From NCBI RefSeq assembly GCF_030506365.1, contig NZ_CP073092.1, positions 496,001-560,000 of the forward strand: a stretch of 64,000 bases of DNA. The letters run 5' to 3'. Shown here in pieces: positions 9,194 through 18,643 of the stretch. Origin of the DNA: Corynebacterium tuberculostearicum (GTDB taxonomy: Bacteria; Actinomycetota; Actinomycetes; Mycobacteriales; Mycobacteriaceae). The translations under genes were made by a program, and so were the position numbers. Below the pieces are notes generated by a model. That model had not been told where the DNA came from. It worked only from the letters and a program-made list of their open reading frames with translations, and did no database searches. Each line of letters starts with the position of its first letter. Position 1 is the first letter of the stretch.

Positions 9194-9628
9194 CTACACC
9201 TGCCGGCGCACATGAGCGACGATATCGCCTTCCTCATCCATGATGTCCACGTCGAACCAATGCAGGTACTTCTCGCCGTTGGCCGTCTTTTCTTCGATGA
9301 GTGCGTAGGTCTCCTCGGGGATACGCATATCGGCGGTGACCGTGCCGCGGCCAGGCTTGAGGTACTTAATCTCACCAGCGGCATCCCAGATGCGGTACTC
9401 CTTGCCCAAGCGGTGCATGGAAGCGAGCATGAAGAACGGATCCGTCATGGCGGAGAGCGTGCCGCCGAAGGCAACGCCCATGGCGTTCTTGGTCAGCAGG
9501 TTTGGTGTGTGGCTAACAACGACGCGGGTGCCATCATCAGCAAATTCCTTTATCTTTATGCCAGCGCCCAAGAAAGGCGGCCAGAATCCCATGAAGCGCT
9601 TGAGCTGGCGTGCAGTGAAGTGGGCCAT
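9194..9628 (-). CDS. DUF4442 / PaaI-like hotdog-fold thioesterase
   Basis: Predicted cytoplasmic protein of 144 residues. The hotdog family signature is seen in NLLTKNAMGVAFGGTLSAMTDPFFML (about residues 43-68): the conserved N, then HxG-like GVAFGGTL on the central helix. This is followed by strands with EIKYLKPGRGTVTADM. Such proteins hydrolyse acyl-CoA thioesters, and DUF4442 members are thought to do so, but the substrate is unknown. It stands alone, convergent with the tRNA and divergent from the hydrolase gene, with about 180 bases of intergenic sequence upstream. Confidence 0.8.
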   Translation of the reverse strand: MAHFTARQLKRFMGFWPPFLGAGIKIKEFADDGTRVVVSHTPNLLTKNAMGVAFGGTLSAMTDPFFMLASMHRLGKEYRIWDAAGEIKYLKPGRGTVTADMRIPEETYALIEEKTANGEKYLHWFDVDIMDEEGDIVAHVRRQV

Positions 9629-9811
9629 GAGAATAGCTCCAGTTGATTGGTGGGGCAGGAAGCGATCTTTCTGATGAATTGCGACATCACTTTGGTAAAC
9701 CTCTAGTCTAACCTGTTTCCTTCAGGCGGAGACAGGTAGTGCACTGGGTACAGGAAAAAGTAGTGCTAGCGCTAGTGTCTTTCGCGCTGGTGGGGAAACA
9801 CAATGTAGGGC

Positions 9812-10690
9812 ATGAAGAAGCTTGTGGTGGGCATGATTGCCGTGGTGGCCGTGATTGTGGTGGCGTTTGTCGGGTTTGTGGGGTTCATGCAGTGGGTAGA
9901 CGCAGATAGCGTGACCGGTGATGACGGCGTGGCTGCCGGATACAGCGCTGAGGCAGGTGGCCCGCTGGAAGCATCGTTTGCGGGCGAGGGGCCACACGAG
10001 GTTGGCGTCCGGCGTGACGGCGACGTGACCATCGCGGCACCGACTGGCGCGGGACCGTTTCCGGCGGTGGTCATGGCCAATGGCACGAACACGCCGTTGA
10101 GCAGCTACCTGCCCGTGGCGGAGCACCTAGCCAGTTGGGGCTTCGTGGTCGTCGGTGATGAGACTCCCCACACCGGAACAGCGGAGAATGTCGTGCACTT
10201 AGTTGAGCGATTGCCGGAACTGGATCCCCGAGTGGATCGATCACGGGTCGGCATTTTCGGGCACTCCCAGGGCGGTGCGGGCGCTATCAACGCTGCGGCC
10301 CACGTGGAGGTAGCAGCTGTGTATGCGGTGAGCCCGGCGTCCCACAATGTGGCGCGGTCCAATGGATGGGACTACAACACCGCCGACGTAGAGGAACCGC
10401 TTTTCCTGATGACGAGTGATGGCCGTTCAGACCGCTGGTTTGTCAGCCCGTGGTCAGACCTAGAGGAGAGCTTTGAATCAGCTGGTGGTCCGGCGGTCAT
10501 TGCTCGCCGCCTTGGTGCGGACCACAAGGACGTTTTAGAGTTCGGGGACGGTTATGCCACCGCGTGGTTCCGCTTCATCCTCGCTGATGATCCTGACGCC
10601 CAAGACGTGTTCCGAGGCACGGGGACGGCGGGTGCTGGCGAGTTGGTGAGCAACGCGCGCTGGGACCGCGTGGGCTACAGCGGCTGGTAG
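9812..10690 (+). CDS. Membrane-anchored or exported alpha/beta hydrolase (chlorophyllase/cutinase-like)
   Basis: Esterase-like protein of 292 residues. A hydrophobic N-terminal segment (residues 5-28) acts as signal anchor or signal peptide. The nucleophile elbow GHSQGGAG puts the catalytic serine at about residue 152. An oxyanion-hole region PAVVMANGTN precedes it, a candidate acid is in the LMTSDGRSDRWF region, and the histidine is probably in GADHKDVLEF. The layout matches dienelactone hydrolase/poly(ester)-hydrolase relatives. It lies alone between two minus-strand units, 122 bases before the end of which no terminator is obvious. The substrate is unknown; a lipid or ester outside the membrane is plausible. 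Confidence 0.78.
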   Translation: MKKLVVGMIAVVAVIVVAFVGFVGFMQWVDADSVTGDDGVAAGYSAEAGGPLEASFAGEGPHEVGVRRDGDVTIAAPTGAGPFPAVVMANGTNTPLSSYLPVAEHLASWGFVVVGDETPHTGTAENVVHLVERLPELDPRVDRSRVGIFGHSQGGAGAINAAAHVEVAAVYAVSPASHNVARSNGWDYNTADVEEPLFLMTSDGRSDRWFVSPWSDLEESFESAGGPAVIARRLGADHKDVLEFGDGYATAWFRFILADDPDAQDVFRGTGTAGAGELVSNARWDRVGYSGW

Positions 10691-10709
10691 CGCTCAATAC
10701 GCCACGCAG

Positions 10710-11327
10710 TTACAACCAGCCGCGTTCAGTGGCGATGGTATAGGCCTCGAAGCGATTTTCCGCTCCAGTCTTTGTCATGGCGGAGGATATGTAATTGCGG
10801 GTTGTACCGGGGGCAAGATGCGCAGCTTCCGCGATGGCCTCGATGGAGCGGCCACGCCCGGCCAAGGCTAGGACCTCTGCTTCGCGCTCGGTGAGCGGTG
10901 AGTCCCCGGCGGCGATGGTTGCGGCCGCCAAGTCGTGGTCTACGTGGCGCTTTCCCGCGTGCGCTGCGCGGATGGCGGCGGCGAAGTCTTCCGCAGAGGC
11001 GGTCTTGGGCAGAATCCCCAGGACCCCGGCTGCGAGGGCGCGTTTGACCACGGCGGGGCGTGCGTGGCTGGTGACGACAACGACGCGGGCGGCGATGTGC
11101 TCTGCCACAGCAATACCGTCGAGTCCATCATCGTTGTTGCGTGTGTGGCCGAGCTGGAGGTCGGTCACGACGACGTCGGGAAGCGCGGCGGCACTATCCC
11201 ACCACGTCAAAAAGTCCACTGCGGAGTAGGCGACGTGGACGACATCAATGTCCTCTTCGAGGCCAATCAATGTGGCGAGAGAGTTGGCAACGAGAGCTTC
11301 ATCATCCAGCAAAGCAACCGTGATCAT
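10710..11327 (-). CDS. LuxR/NarL-family response regulator
   Basis: Two-domain regulator of 205 residues. The receiver domain (1-120) has acidic residues LLDDE (8-12), phospho-acceptor Asp in VVTDLQLG (about residue 56) and the conserved Lys in ILPKTAS. The C-terminal LuxR helix-turn-helix has LTEREAEVLALAGRGRSIEAIAEAAHLAPGT (about 143-173). Its start overlaps the end of the histidine kinase gene by four bases, so the two are translationally coupled. The kinase, this regulator and the ABC exporter upstream form one operon-like unit. It probably controls that unit through the palindrome at 14352-14365. Confidence 0.92.
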   Translation of the reverse strand: MITVALLDDEALVANSLATLIGLEEDIDVVHVAYSAVDFLTWWDSAAALPDVVVTDLQLGHTRNNDDGLDGIAVAEHIAARVVVVTSHARPAVVKRALAAGVLGILPKTASAEDFAAAIRAAHAGKRHVDHDLAAATIAAGDSPLTEREAEVLALAGRGRSIEAIAEAAHLAPGTTRNYISSAMTKTGAENRFEAYTIATERGWL

Positions 11328-12499
11328 GCATCCACCTTAAGTGAGACCGTGAAGGTCTTTGAGGTCTGTTCCACAACGAGGTATCCGCCGTGTGCGGCTG
11401 CGCGGCGGCGCAGGCCTTCCAAGCCCGTGCCCGGCTGGGCGGAGGATTGCGGTTGGTTGTTGGACACAGTAACTCCCGTGGGGCCCAAAGCGATGCTGAC
11501 CCGTGTGGCCTGGGAGTGACGCAGAATGTTTGTGGCGGCCTCGCGGAGGAACCACGCGGCGGTGTCACGCAGCTCAGGCGGGATGTCCTCGCTGGAGCCC
11601 TGGACGGTGACTTCCGCGCCTGCGGTAGTAAGGACAGTCTGTGCGCTGGTCAGCTCGGCACCGAGGTCCGGTGTGCGGTATGTGTTGACCACGTGGCGCA
11701 TATCGGAGGCAGCGGTCTGGGTGAGCTGATACAGCTGCGCGAGTTCTTGATGAACGCGGGGATCATCGCGCGCGGCGAGCGCTTGGGCGAGCTGCGTCTT
11801 GATGGCCAGCGCCGCGAGATGCTGGCCCATGGTGTCGTGCAGGTCCTGGGAGAGCCGAAGCCGTTCCTCGGCTGCAGACAACTGTGATTCCAGGCGGCGC
11901 GAACGCTCGGTTTCAATCATGGCGCGCGAAAACCACATGGTGAAGAATTCCGCTCCGGAAAACAGCACCCCGTACGTAAGCACGTACCCAGCGGTGCCTA
12001 AGGAGAGAAGCGCTGAGGCTGCCCCGGCGGTGACAACGAGGGAGACTATCGTGAGCACGAAGCCGTGAGGGAGGAAAGGTAAGTAGGCAGTGAGCAGGGT
12101 GGAATAGAGTATTCCGGTGGCCAGCAGTGCGACTGTCTCCCAGGACCGCGGTCCGATGCTGAGCGCGAGGGCACATGCAGCCAGCGCGCCACCGTGACCG
12201 ATAAGCCCCCATCGCATCCACCACGAACCGCGGGGATGCGGCGTGAGGCGAAGCTGTCGGTTCGTGTGCAGTGCACCGGAACCGGCGGCACAGGAGACCA
12301 CAGTGACAGCTGCTGCCATCCACAGCGCGTTGACTCCGATCCCTGCCCGGGACAGAAACAGCGAGATGAGTGCGAGCGCCGCGAGCCAGGGCAGGCCGAT
12401 GAGTGACCATCTGTTGACTGCCAGGAACTTGGAGGAAGGTTCCATTTTCCGCCAGCCAAAGCCGGCCGTGCGGATATTAGTGGGTTTCGCAGGTGCCAT
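11324..12499 (-). CDS. NarL-type sensor histidine kinase
   Basis: Membrane sensor kinase of 391 residues. The N-terminal half holds five or six hydrophobic segments without a large external loop, so it probably senses something in or near the membrane. The HisKA_3 dimerisation box is RLRLSQDLHDTMGQHLAALA, with the phospho-accepting His about residue 226. A short HATPase follows, with LREAATNILRHSQA (N-box) and a glycine-rich GTGLEGLRRRAAAHGG. It partners with the downstream response regulator (4-base overlap). The kinase follows the ABC permease by 27 bases. Such kinase-regulator-ABC sets in Firmicutes and Actinobacteria often respond to membrane-active compounds. Confidence 0.9.
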   Translation of the reverse strand: MAPAKPTNIRTAGFGWRKMEPSSKFLAVNRWSLIGLPWLAALALISLFLSRAGIGVNALWMAAAVTVVSCAAGSGALHTNRQLRLTPHPRGSWWMRWGLIGHGGALAACALALSIGPRSWETVALLATGILYSTLLTAYLPFLPHGFVLTIVSLVVTAGAASALLSLGTAGYVLTYGVLFSGAEFFTMWFSRAMIETERSRRLESQLSAAEERLRLSQDLHDTMGQHLAALAIKTQLAQALAARDDPRVHQELAQLYQLTQTAASDMRHVVNTYRTPDLGAELTSAQTVLTTAGAEVTVQGSSEDIPPELRDTAAWFLREAATNILRHSQATRVSIALGPTGVTVSNNQPQSSAQPGTGLEGLRRRAAAHGGYLVVEQTSKTFTVSLKVDA

Positions 12500-12526
12500 A
12501 GTGGTGTCTAAGTGTAATGAGCGCTC

Positions 12527-13369
12527 TTAGCGGTGAGTGTCCCAGCGCATGTACTTGTGCGCTGCCCACACTAGGACCACCGTCCACGCGGCGAGCTTAA
12601 TCAGGTCAGTGGATGAGTCTGCGAAGACGGAGGCGAAGGAGCCGTCCCCAATCCAGCCAGCGCGCACAATGTCGACCGCCAGGGCAAAAGGTGTGGCGTC
12701 GAGGACCTGGCCAAGTGCATCGGGCAGCCCGCTACGCAGAGAGGACTGCGAAAACATAAGCAGCATCAGCACCGGCATCGAGGTGATCTGAGCATTCTCG
12801 GCGTTGGCTGTAAAGCTGCTGGTCAGCATCGCTACCGCATGGGAGCATACTATTCCGAACACCATCGCCAGTGCCATGAGTAGCGCGTTGACAGGCCACA
12901 CGTGCGGAACGGGTGGGTCGAGAGGCAGGAACATGGACATGGTGGACAGCCCCGTCACCATGAGAATGGACAGCAGCAGCATGGTCGCGGCAAGTGGAAG
13001 GGCAATGGCTGTGAGGATCTCCCAGTCGCGGGATTCACCGGTACGCAGTCGTTTGAGCACCTCTTCGTCACGACGAGTCACCGTCATCGACAGTGACGGA
13101 TAGAAGATGCCGAAGCCCAGCGCCAGAAGAACGAAAATCTCTGATGCGGAATCCGTGGAGCCTATGGATTGATCGCCGACAATCCACACGAAGAGAGGTA
13201 GGGCCGCTGGGAAGAGCAATGCCATGATGACGAGTAGTGGGTTTCGGGTGAACTGCCGCAGTTCGGCGCGGCTTAAGGCGCGTAAGCGCCGTAGCGAGGA
13301 TGCTTTCGGAGCCGCAGTCTCCGAGTGCGCTGTGGGGTGTGCAGTCTGTGAGGATGTCGAGGATGTCAT
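12527..13369 (-). CDS. ABC-2 type transporter permease
   Basis: Membrane subunit of an ABC exporter, 280 residues. After a charged cytoplasmic start, LSRAELRQFTRNPLLVIMALLFP is the typical entry of ABC-2 permeases. Six hydrophobic segments follow, and FSQSSLRSGLPDAL then ATPFALAVDIVRAGW near residues 200-235 match the conserved ABC-2 C-terminal region. It lies 24 bases after the ATPase gene on the same strand and is followed by the kinase. Substrate unknown; self-defence or lipid export is inferred from the type of operon only. Confidence 0.88.
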   Translation of the reverse strand: MTSSTSSQTAHPTAHSETAAPKASSLRRLRALSRAELRQFTRNPLLVIMALLFPAALPLFVWIVGDQSIGSTDSASEIFVLLALGFGIFYPSLSMTVTRRDEEVLKRLRTGESRDWEILTAIALPLAATMLLLSILMVTGLSTMSMFLPLDPPVPHVWPVNALLMALAMVFGIVCSHAVAMLTSSFTANAENAQITSMPVLMLLMFSQSSLRSGLPDALGQVLDATPFALAVDIVRAGWIGDGSFASVFADSSTDLIKLAAWTVVLVWAAHKYMRWDTHR

Positions 13370-13393
13370 TGAGTTCTTCCTTTTCGGTGTGAG

Positions 13394-14293
13394 CTAGCTA
13401 GTGGCAATGGAGTGGAATACCTGCTCGAGGCGGGCAGGCCGCGCGGTGAAGTTATTCAGCGTTATTCCGTGGTCGTGCGCCCATGTCAGCAACGCGTGCG
13501 TGTCCTCCTGTAGGCGCGAGGTGGTGATAGTGACCGTGTCATCAGCGCGGTGAATGGTGGTGCCGGGCAGCTGGGGGAGCGGTGCCGATGGGGGAGACGG
13601 TGAGAACGCAATCTCGGAGGCAGCACTCGACGCCAGTTCAGACATTGTGCCTTCCACGCTGATACGGCCCTGGTGCATAATCGCGATGCGGTCGCAGAGT
13701 TCTTCCGCCTCTTCCAAGTAGTGTGTGGTCACAACGATGGTCACGCCCTTAGCTTTGAGGCGGCGCAGCAGGTCCCATACGTGGCGTCGCGACTCCGGGT
13801 CCAGGCCAGTAGTGGGCTCGTCAAGGAAGAGGATCTGCGGGTTACCCACCAGTGCGCAGGCAAGATCCAGCCGTCTCTTTTCGCCACCGGACAAGGCCCC
13901 GACGGTGACGTCGCGGCGGTGGTCCAGGTGGACTTTGCCAAGCACAGCGTGGCTCTGCACTGGCGCCGAGCAGGTACCTGCCCACATGGTGAGCGTTTCC
14001 TGCACAGTGAGTGCCTGCGGCAAACCACCCGACTGCAGCATGATGCCGGTGTGGGGCCGCACCGTGGCGCGCTCGGTTATGGGGTCGTGTCCCAGTACGC
14101 GCACGGTACCGGCCGAAGGCGCGGCAAGGCCCTCCATCACTTCCAGCGTGGAGGTCTTGCCCGCGCCATTCGTGCCCAACAGCCCGAAGGCTTCTCCGCG
14201 TGCAACGCACAGGTTTATCCCGTTCACCGCGGTGAAGTCGTTGTACTGTCGGTAGAGGTCATGTATTTCGATGGCTGATTCTGCTGTGTTCAT
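13394..14293 (-). CDS. ABC transporter ATP-binding protein
   Basis: ATPase subunit of 299 residues. It shows Walker A GTNGAGKTS (about residues 42-50), Q-loop region GIMLQSGGL, signature LSGGEKRRLDLACAL, Walker B ILFLDEPTTGLDPESRR and the switch VVTTHYLEEAEEL. A C-terminal domain (about 225-299) is typical of drug- or lipid-exporting ABC-2 ATPases. ATG 14293 is chosen over the upstream in-frame ATG because GGAAAGG lies at the right distance before it. First gene of the four-gene unit ABC ATPase, permease, kinase, regulator. A short palindrome lies about 60 bases upstream. Confidence 0.92.
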   Translation of the reverse strand: MNTAESAIEIHDLYRQYNDFTAVNGINLCVARGEAFGLLGTNGAGKTSTLEVMEGLAAPSAGTVRVLGHDPITERATVRPHTGIMLQSGGLPQALTVQETLTMWAGTCSAPVQSHAVLGKVHLDHRRDVTVGALSGGEKRRLDLACALVGNPQILFLDEPTTGLDPESRRHVWDLLRRLKAKGVTIVVTTHYLEEAEELCDRIAIMHQGRISVEGTMSELASSAASEIAFSPSPPSAPLPQLPGTTIHRADDTVTITTSRLQEDTHALLTWAHDHGITLNNFTARPARLEQVFHSIATS

Positions 14294-14351
14294 GACTTCA
14301 ACCTTTCCGTGGGGCAATGCCTGCCGGTAGAGGCGTATGTCAGCGATTCAC

Positions 14352-14365
14352 ATGACAAAAGTCAT
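14352..14365. promoter_or_regulatory. Palindrome ATGAC-AAAA-GTCAT, candidate operator
   Basis: A perfect 5-bp inverted repeat with a four-base centre, 59 bases upstream of the ABC ATPase start. It is positioned where a -35 region for the minus-strand operon could lie (GACATACG closer to the gene could act as -10). LuxR-type regulators often bind sites of this shape, so it is a candidate autoregulatory site for the response regulator of this unit. The binding protein is inferred. Confidence 0.4.
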
Positions 14366-14418
14366 CGCTTTTCGCACACAGCTCAGAAGGCATCACAGTT
14401 CACAAGTGCGCCGCATCC

Positions 14419-14473
14419 TGATAAATTGCAACGTAGTTATCAACCGAGCGGGTGACGTGTCTGCCCCAGACAC
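14419..14473. promoter_or_regulatory. Two inverted repeats in the nag promoter region
   Basis: TGATAA-N12-TTATCA lies at 14419-14442 and GTGTCT-GCCCC-AGACAC at 14457-14473, ending 18 bases before the nagA ATG. Either could be an operator for a GntR-type regulator of amino-sugar genes. No regulator gene is adjacent, so the assignment is inference. Confidence 0.4.
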
Positions 14474-14490
14474 AAAGAAGTGGATGAACT

Positions 14491-15657
14491 ATGCAGCCAG
14501 TGGGAACAGGGATTCAAGGCCACGTCGAGGGCCTCTACATTGATGAGAACTTCGAGCTGCGCGCCGGGAGCATCACGTTCGGGGACAATATTGAGGGCTT
14601 AGTGCTTGGCGACGTCTCAGCGGCCGAAGCAGCCTGGCGCGCCGGCGACCCAGATGTGCTGCTGTGGGTGCCCGGTTTCGTAGACCTGCACAACCACGGT
14701 GGCAACGGCGGGGGATTCCCCAATGGCGACTACGAGCAGTGCCTGGCCGCCGCCCGCTTTCACCGTGCGCACGGCACGACGACGCTGCTGGCTAGCTTGG
14801 TTTCCGGTACCCAAAATGAGCTGTGCGCACGGGCAGAGCTGCTCGCGCAGCTGGTCGAGGAAGGCGAGATTGCCGGCATCCATATGGAGGGCCCCTTCAT
14901 CGCGGCGGCCAAGTGCGGTGCGCAGGATCCCTCCCGCATCGTGCCTGGGGACCCGGATTTCTTCCGCGCGGTGATTGAGGCTGCCGGTGGCTACCTGCGT
15001 TCCATCACCTTTGCCCCGGAGACCGCGAACGCCGAGGAACTACTCGCGGTGTGCGCGGAGCACAACATCATCGCCAGCCTGGGCCACACCGAGGCCGATT
15101 ATGACACCACGTTGGGCGTCATTGCCCAGGCCAAGGAGCTCGGCGTGACCGTGACCGGAACGCACCTGTTCAACGCCATGCCCGCCATCCACCACCGCGC
15201 GCCGGGCACGGTGGCCGCTCTGCTCACCGCGGCGAAAGCCGGGGACGTGGCGGTGGAGCTTATCGCCGATGGCGTGCACCTGGTCGACGGGACCGTGGAC
15301 ATGGCCCATAGCCACCGCGCCTTCGCCGTCACCGATGCCATGGCAGCAGCCGGCATGGCCGACGGTGACTATGAGCTGGGCTCGCTCCCCGTCACCGTCA
15401 GCGGGGGAGTGGCCCGAGTGGAAAGCGGTGCCATCGCCGGTGGCACGTCCACCCTGGCCCAGCAGTTTCAGCGTTTTGCCGCCCGCCACAGCCTGGGTGA
15501 GGCCGTGCGTTTTACCTCCACCACCGCGGCCGGGGTGCTGGGGCAGGAGAACCTGGGGCGCATCGCGCCGGGTGCGCGCGCCCACCTCGTGGGCCTCAAC
15601 GCACAGCTGGAGCCGGTCCGCGTCCTCGTCGACGGCGCGGACATCCCACTTTCTTAG
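14491..15657 (+). CDS. nagA: N-acetylglucosamine-6-phosphate deacetylase
   Basis: Removes the acetyl group from GlcNAc-6-phosphate to give glucosamine-6-phosphate. Amidohydrolase of 388 residues. The metal-site motif [10 protein letters not shown] is at about residues 66-75, followed by [16 protein letters not shown] is the conserved substrate/metal loop, SLGHTEADY and [15 protein letters not shown] bear metal-binding His residues, and the catalytic Asp is in [18 protein letters not shown] precedes the ATG. First gene of nagA-nagB-nagE; nagB follows after 19 bases. Confidence 0.95.
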   Translation: MQPVGTGIQGHVEGLYIDENFELRAGSITFGDNIEGLVLGDVSAAEAAWRAGDPDVLLWVPGFVDLHNHGGNGGGFPNGDYEQCLAAARFHRAHGTTTLLASLVSGTQNELCARAELLAQLVEEGEIAGIHMEGPFIAAAKCGAQDPSRIVPGDPDFFRAVIEAAGGYLRSITFAPETANAEELLAVCAEHNIIASLGHTEADYDTTLGVIAQAKELGVTVTGTHLFNAMPAIHHRAPGTVAALLTAAKAGDVAVELIADGVHLVDGTVDMAHSHRAFAVTDAMAAAGMADGDYELGSLPVTVSGGVARVESGAIAGGTSTLAQQFQRFAARHSLGEAVRFTSTTAAGVLGQENLGRIAPGARAHLVGLNAQLEPVRVLVDGADIPLS

Positions 15658-15676
15658 ACACACAGGAAGGCATCTC

Positions 15677-16456
15677 ATGGAAATCCTCATCCGCCCCACG
15701 CCGGCCGAAGTGGCCGTGGAGGCCGCTGACATCTTCGCGCACTACGCCAACGCCGGCGCCACACTGGGCCTGGCCACGGGGTCGACCCCGGTAGCAATGT
15801 ACAAGGAGCTCATTACGCGCCATGAGCGCGGCGAGGTGAGCTTTGCCCGCAGCCGCGCATTCCTGCTTGATGAATACATCGGGCTGGACCGCTCACACGA
15901 GCAGTCCTACTATTCCACCATCCGCCGCGAATTTACCAGCCACGTGGATTTCGACGATGACCTGGTAAAAAGTCCCGCTGGTGACTGCGATGACCCCGCC
16001 ACCGCCGCGGCCACCTATGACAAGGCCATCCGTGATGCCGGCGGCGTAGACATCCAGCTGCTGGGCATCGGGGCCAACGGGCACGTCGGCTTCAACGAGC
16101 CGTCGAGCTCCCTGCAATCACGCACCCGCATCAAGACTCTGCACCCGCAAACCGTGCAGGACAATGCCCGCTTCTTCGACAATGAAGATGAAGTCCCGCG
16201 CCACGTGCTAACCCAAGGATTGGGCACCATCAGCGAGGCCCGCCACCTACTCTTGTTGGCCACCGGCAGCAACAAGGCTAGCGCGGTCCACGCCATGGTG
16301 GAGGGTCCGCTCTCCGCGCACTGCCCAGCGTCGATCCTGCAGTGGCACCAGCGCGCCACGGTGATCATTGATGAAGCTGCCGCCTCCCAGTTGGAGGACC
16401 GCGAGTACTACGTTTTCGCGGACAAGCACCGTCCGCACCGCCCACTCTTCTTCTAA
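15677..16456 (+). CDS. nagB: Glucosamine-6-phosphate deaminase
   Basis: Converts glucosamine-6-phosphate to fructose-6-phosphate and ammonia. 259 residues, the usual length. Visible are [16 protein letters not shown] (phosphate-binding loop, about residues 34-49), [17 protein letters not shown] with the conserved DEY, and [15 protein letters not shown] with the catalytic His/Asp region. ATG 15677 has GGAAGG upstream; the frame is open far into nagA, but that part is shadow. With nagA and nagE it feeds imported GlcNAc into glycolysis. Confidence 0.95.
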   Translation: MEILIRPTPAEVAVEAADIFAHYANAGATLGLATGSTPVAMYKELITRHERGEVSFARSRAFLLDEYIGLDRSHEQSYYSTIRREFTSHVDFDDDLVKSPAGDCDDPATAAATYDKAIRDAGGVDIQLLGIGANGHVGFNEPSSSLQSRTRIKTLHPQTVQDNARFFDNEDEVPRHVLTQGLGTISEARHLLLLATGSNKASAVHAMVEGPLSAHCPASILQWHQRATVIIDEAAASQLEDREYYVFADKHRPHRPLFF

Positions 16457-16498
16457 AAACTCCATCTCATTCCTTACTAGTGTGAAAGGACTCCTCGC

Positions 16499-18643
16499 AT
16501 GAAAGTCGATGTCATGGGGCCGCTGCAGCGGCTCGGAAAAGCCCTCATGGGCGCTGTGGCGGTGCTGCCCGTCGCGGCGATCCTCAGTGGTGTTGGATAC
16601 TGGATCTCCAGCGCGGCTGGCCCGGATAACCTCGCCGCCCAGCTACTGATCAGCTCCGGCGACGCGGTGCTGTCCAACCTGGGCTGGATCTTCGCCATCG
16701 CCATTGCCTTCGGTCTGGCCAAGGATTCCAACGGTGCCGCGGCACTCTCTGGTTTCCTGGCCTTCGCCACGTTTATGAAATTGCTCGGCCCGGAGGCCGT
16801 GGCCGGCTACCGCGGCATCGAAGACCCCACCGCGCTGACCGGCGATGAGGCCCTGGAATGGGCCTCGGAGGGCTGGAATGCCGTGGGCGGCGGCAACGTC
16901 CTCTTCGGCATCCTCGCCGGCGTCATGGCGGCCTGGGTATATAACCGCTTCCACGGCACCAAGCTGCCGGACTTTTTGGCCTTCTTCTCAGGACGGCGCC
17001 TCGTGCCGATTCTTACCGCCGTCATCGCTATGGTGATTTCCGGCATCCTCTACTTCGTGTGGCCGTTCATCTACAACGCGCTCTTTAACTTCGGCACCTC
17101 CATCCAGGGATTGGGCGCGGCGGGCGCCGGCATCTACGGCGTGGCCAACCGCCTGCTCATCCCGACCGGCCTGCACCATGCTCTGAACTCCGTCTTCTGG
17201 TTCGATGTCATCGGTATCAATGACATCGGCAACTTCCAGGCCGGCCAGAAGACCATCGAGGCAGCCGCGGCCGCCACCTCCGCCGCTGATTGCCCGGGTA
17301 TGTGGGCCAACGGTCAGTGCACAGTCGAGGGCGTCGTCGGCCGCTACCAGGCGGGCTTCTTCCCAGTCATGATGTTCGGCCTGCCGGGCGCGGCCCTTGC
17401 CATGTACCTGCGCGCGGATAAAAACAAGCGCAAGGTCGTCGGCTCGCTCATGGCCGCAGGTGCTTTGGCCTCCTTCTTCACCGGCGTGACCGAGCCGCTG
17501 GAGTTCTCCTTCATGTTCGTCGCCCCGCTGCTCTACGTGGTGCACGCGTTGCTTATGGGCCTGTCCGTCTTCATCGCCTCCGCCATGGAGTGGACTGCCG
17601 GCTTCGGCTTCTCTGCCGGTTTCGTGGACATGCTGCTCTCCTCCCAGAACCCGCTGGCTAATAAGTGGTACATGCTGCTGGTCATGGGTGTGGGCTTCTT
17701 CGCCCTATACTTCGTCATCTTCTACTTCCTCATCGGCTGGCTCAACCTCAAGACCCCGGGCCGCGGTGAGGACGATGCGGTAGCTGACCCCATGGAGGAT
17801 TCCGCCGCCGGCGATGACAAGACTGCTCGTGATGCCGCGCGCATCATCGAGGGTCTCGGCGGCAAGGACAACATTGACTCACTGGACTACTGCACCACGC
17901 GCCTGCGCGTGGGGGTGAAAGAGCGCGCGCTTGTTCGCGACGCCCTGATCAAACGCGCCGCCGTCTCCGGTGTTATCCACCCCTCGGAGAAGAGTGTCCA
18001 GGTCATCGTGGGCCCGGCCGTGCAATTCATGTATGACGAGGTCAGCCACCAGCTGCGCCACGGCTCCCCGGCCCTGGCCACGACTGGTGCAGCGAGCGCG
18101 GCTGGAGCCGCGGGGGTCGCAGCCAGCGTGCCGGCCAGCGCCGGTGCCGCGTCCGCTCAGAGTGTCAGCGGTGAGACGGACGTTGACGTGCGTGTCCCGT
18201 TCGCCGGAGACGTCGTCGAGCTCTCCCAGGTCCCGGATGCGTCCTTTGCGCAGGGCATGGTGGGCGAAGGCTTCGCCGTGATGCCTGATGCCGTCGATGC
18301 TTTCGACGTCTGCGCCCCGGTAGACGGCACCATCACGATGATCTTCAAGACCCGCCACGCCTTCGGCATGAAGACGCGCGACGGCCTGGACCTGCTGATT
18401 CACATCGGCATCGACACCGTGGAGTTCCAGGGTGAGGGATTTACGGCGCTGGCGAAGAAGGGCGATGCCGTGCGTGCCGGCACGCCGATTATCGGGGTGG
18501 ACGCAAAGGCGCTGCGCGAGCGCGGCGCGAACCTCATTACTCCGGTCGTGTGCCCCACCGCGAAGCAGGTGCGCGCAGTGGAGGTAGCGCGCGAGGGCCG
18601 TACCGAGCTGGGCCAGGTCGCGGCCACCGTCGAGCGCAGCTAG
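16499..18643 (+). CDS. nagE: N-acetylglucosamine-specific PTS permease, EIICBA
   Basis: Imports and phosphorylates N-acetylglucosamine. 714 residues with domain order IIC (1-410), IIB (about 435-525) and IIA (about 560-714). IIC contains LIPTGLHHALNSVFWFDV and CTVEGVVGRYQAGFFPVMMFGLP, typical of NagE. IIB has the phospho-cysteine in LDYCTTRLRV. IIA has the phospho-histidine in LLIHIGIDTVEFQG. An Ala/Gly/Ser-rich linker joins IIB to IIA. The IIC-first order and the operon with nagA-nagB favour GlcNAc over glucose. Its stop overlaps by three bases the stop of the convergent acyl-CoA synthetase. Confidence 0.93.
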   Translation: MKVDVMGPLQRLGKALMGAVAVLPVAAILSGVGYWISSAAGPDNLAAQLLISSGDAVLSNLGWIFAIAIAFGLAKDSNGAAALSGFLAFATFMKLLGPEAVAGYRGIEDPTALTGDEALEWASEGWNAVGGGNVLFGILAGVMAAWVYNRFHGTKLPDFLAFFSGRRLVPILTAVIAMVISGILYFVWPFIYNALFNFGTSIQGLGAAGAGIYGVANRLLIPTGLHHALNSVFWFDVIGINDIGNFQAGQKTIEAAAAATSAADCPGMWANGQCTVEGVVGRYQAGFFPVMMFGLPGAALAMYLRADKNKRKVVGSLMAAGALASFFTGVTEPLEFSFMFVAPLLYVVHALLMGLSVFIASAMEWTAGFGFSAGFVDMLLSSQNPLANKWYMLLVMGVGFFALYFVIFYFLIGWLNLKTPGRGEDDAVADPMEDSAAGDDKTARDAARIIEGLGGKDNIDSLDYCTTRLRVGVKERALVRDALIKRAAVSGVIHPSEKSVQVIVGPAVQFMYDEVSHQLRHGSPALATTGAASAAGAAGVAASVPASAGAASAQSVSGETDVDVRVPFAGDVVELSQVPDASFAQGMVGEGFAVMPDAVDAFDVCAPVDGTITMIFKTRHAFGMKTRDGLDLLIHIGIDTVEFQGEGFTALAKKGDAVRAGTPIIGVDAKALRERGANLITPVVCPTAKQVRAVEVAREGRTELGQVAATVERS

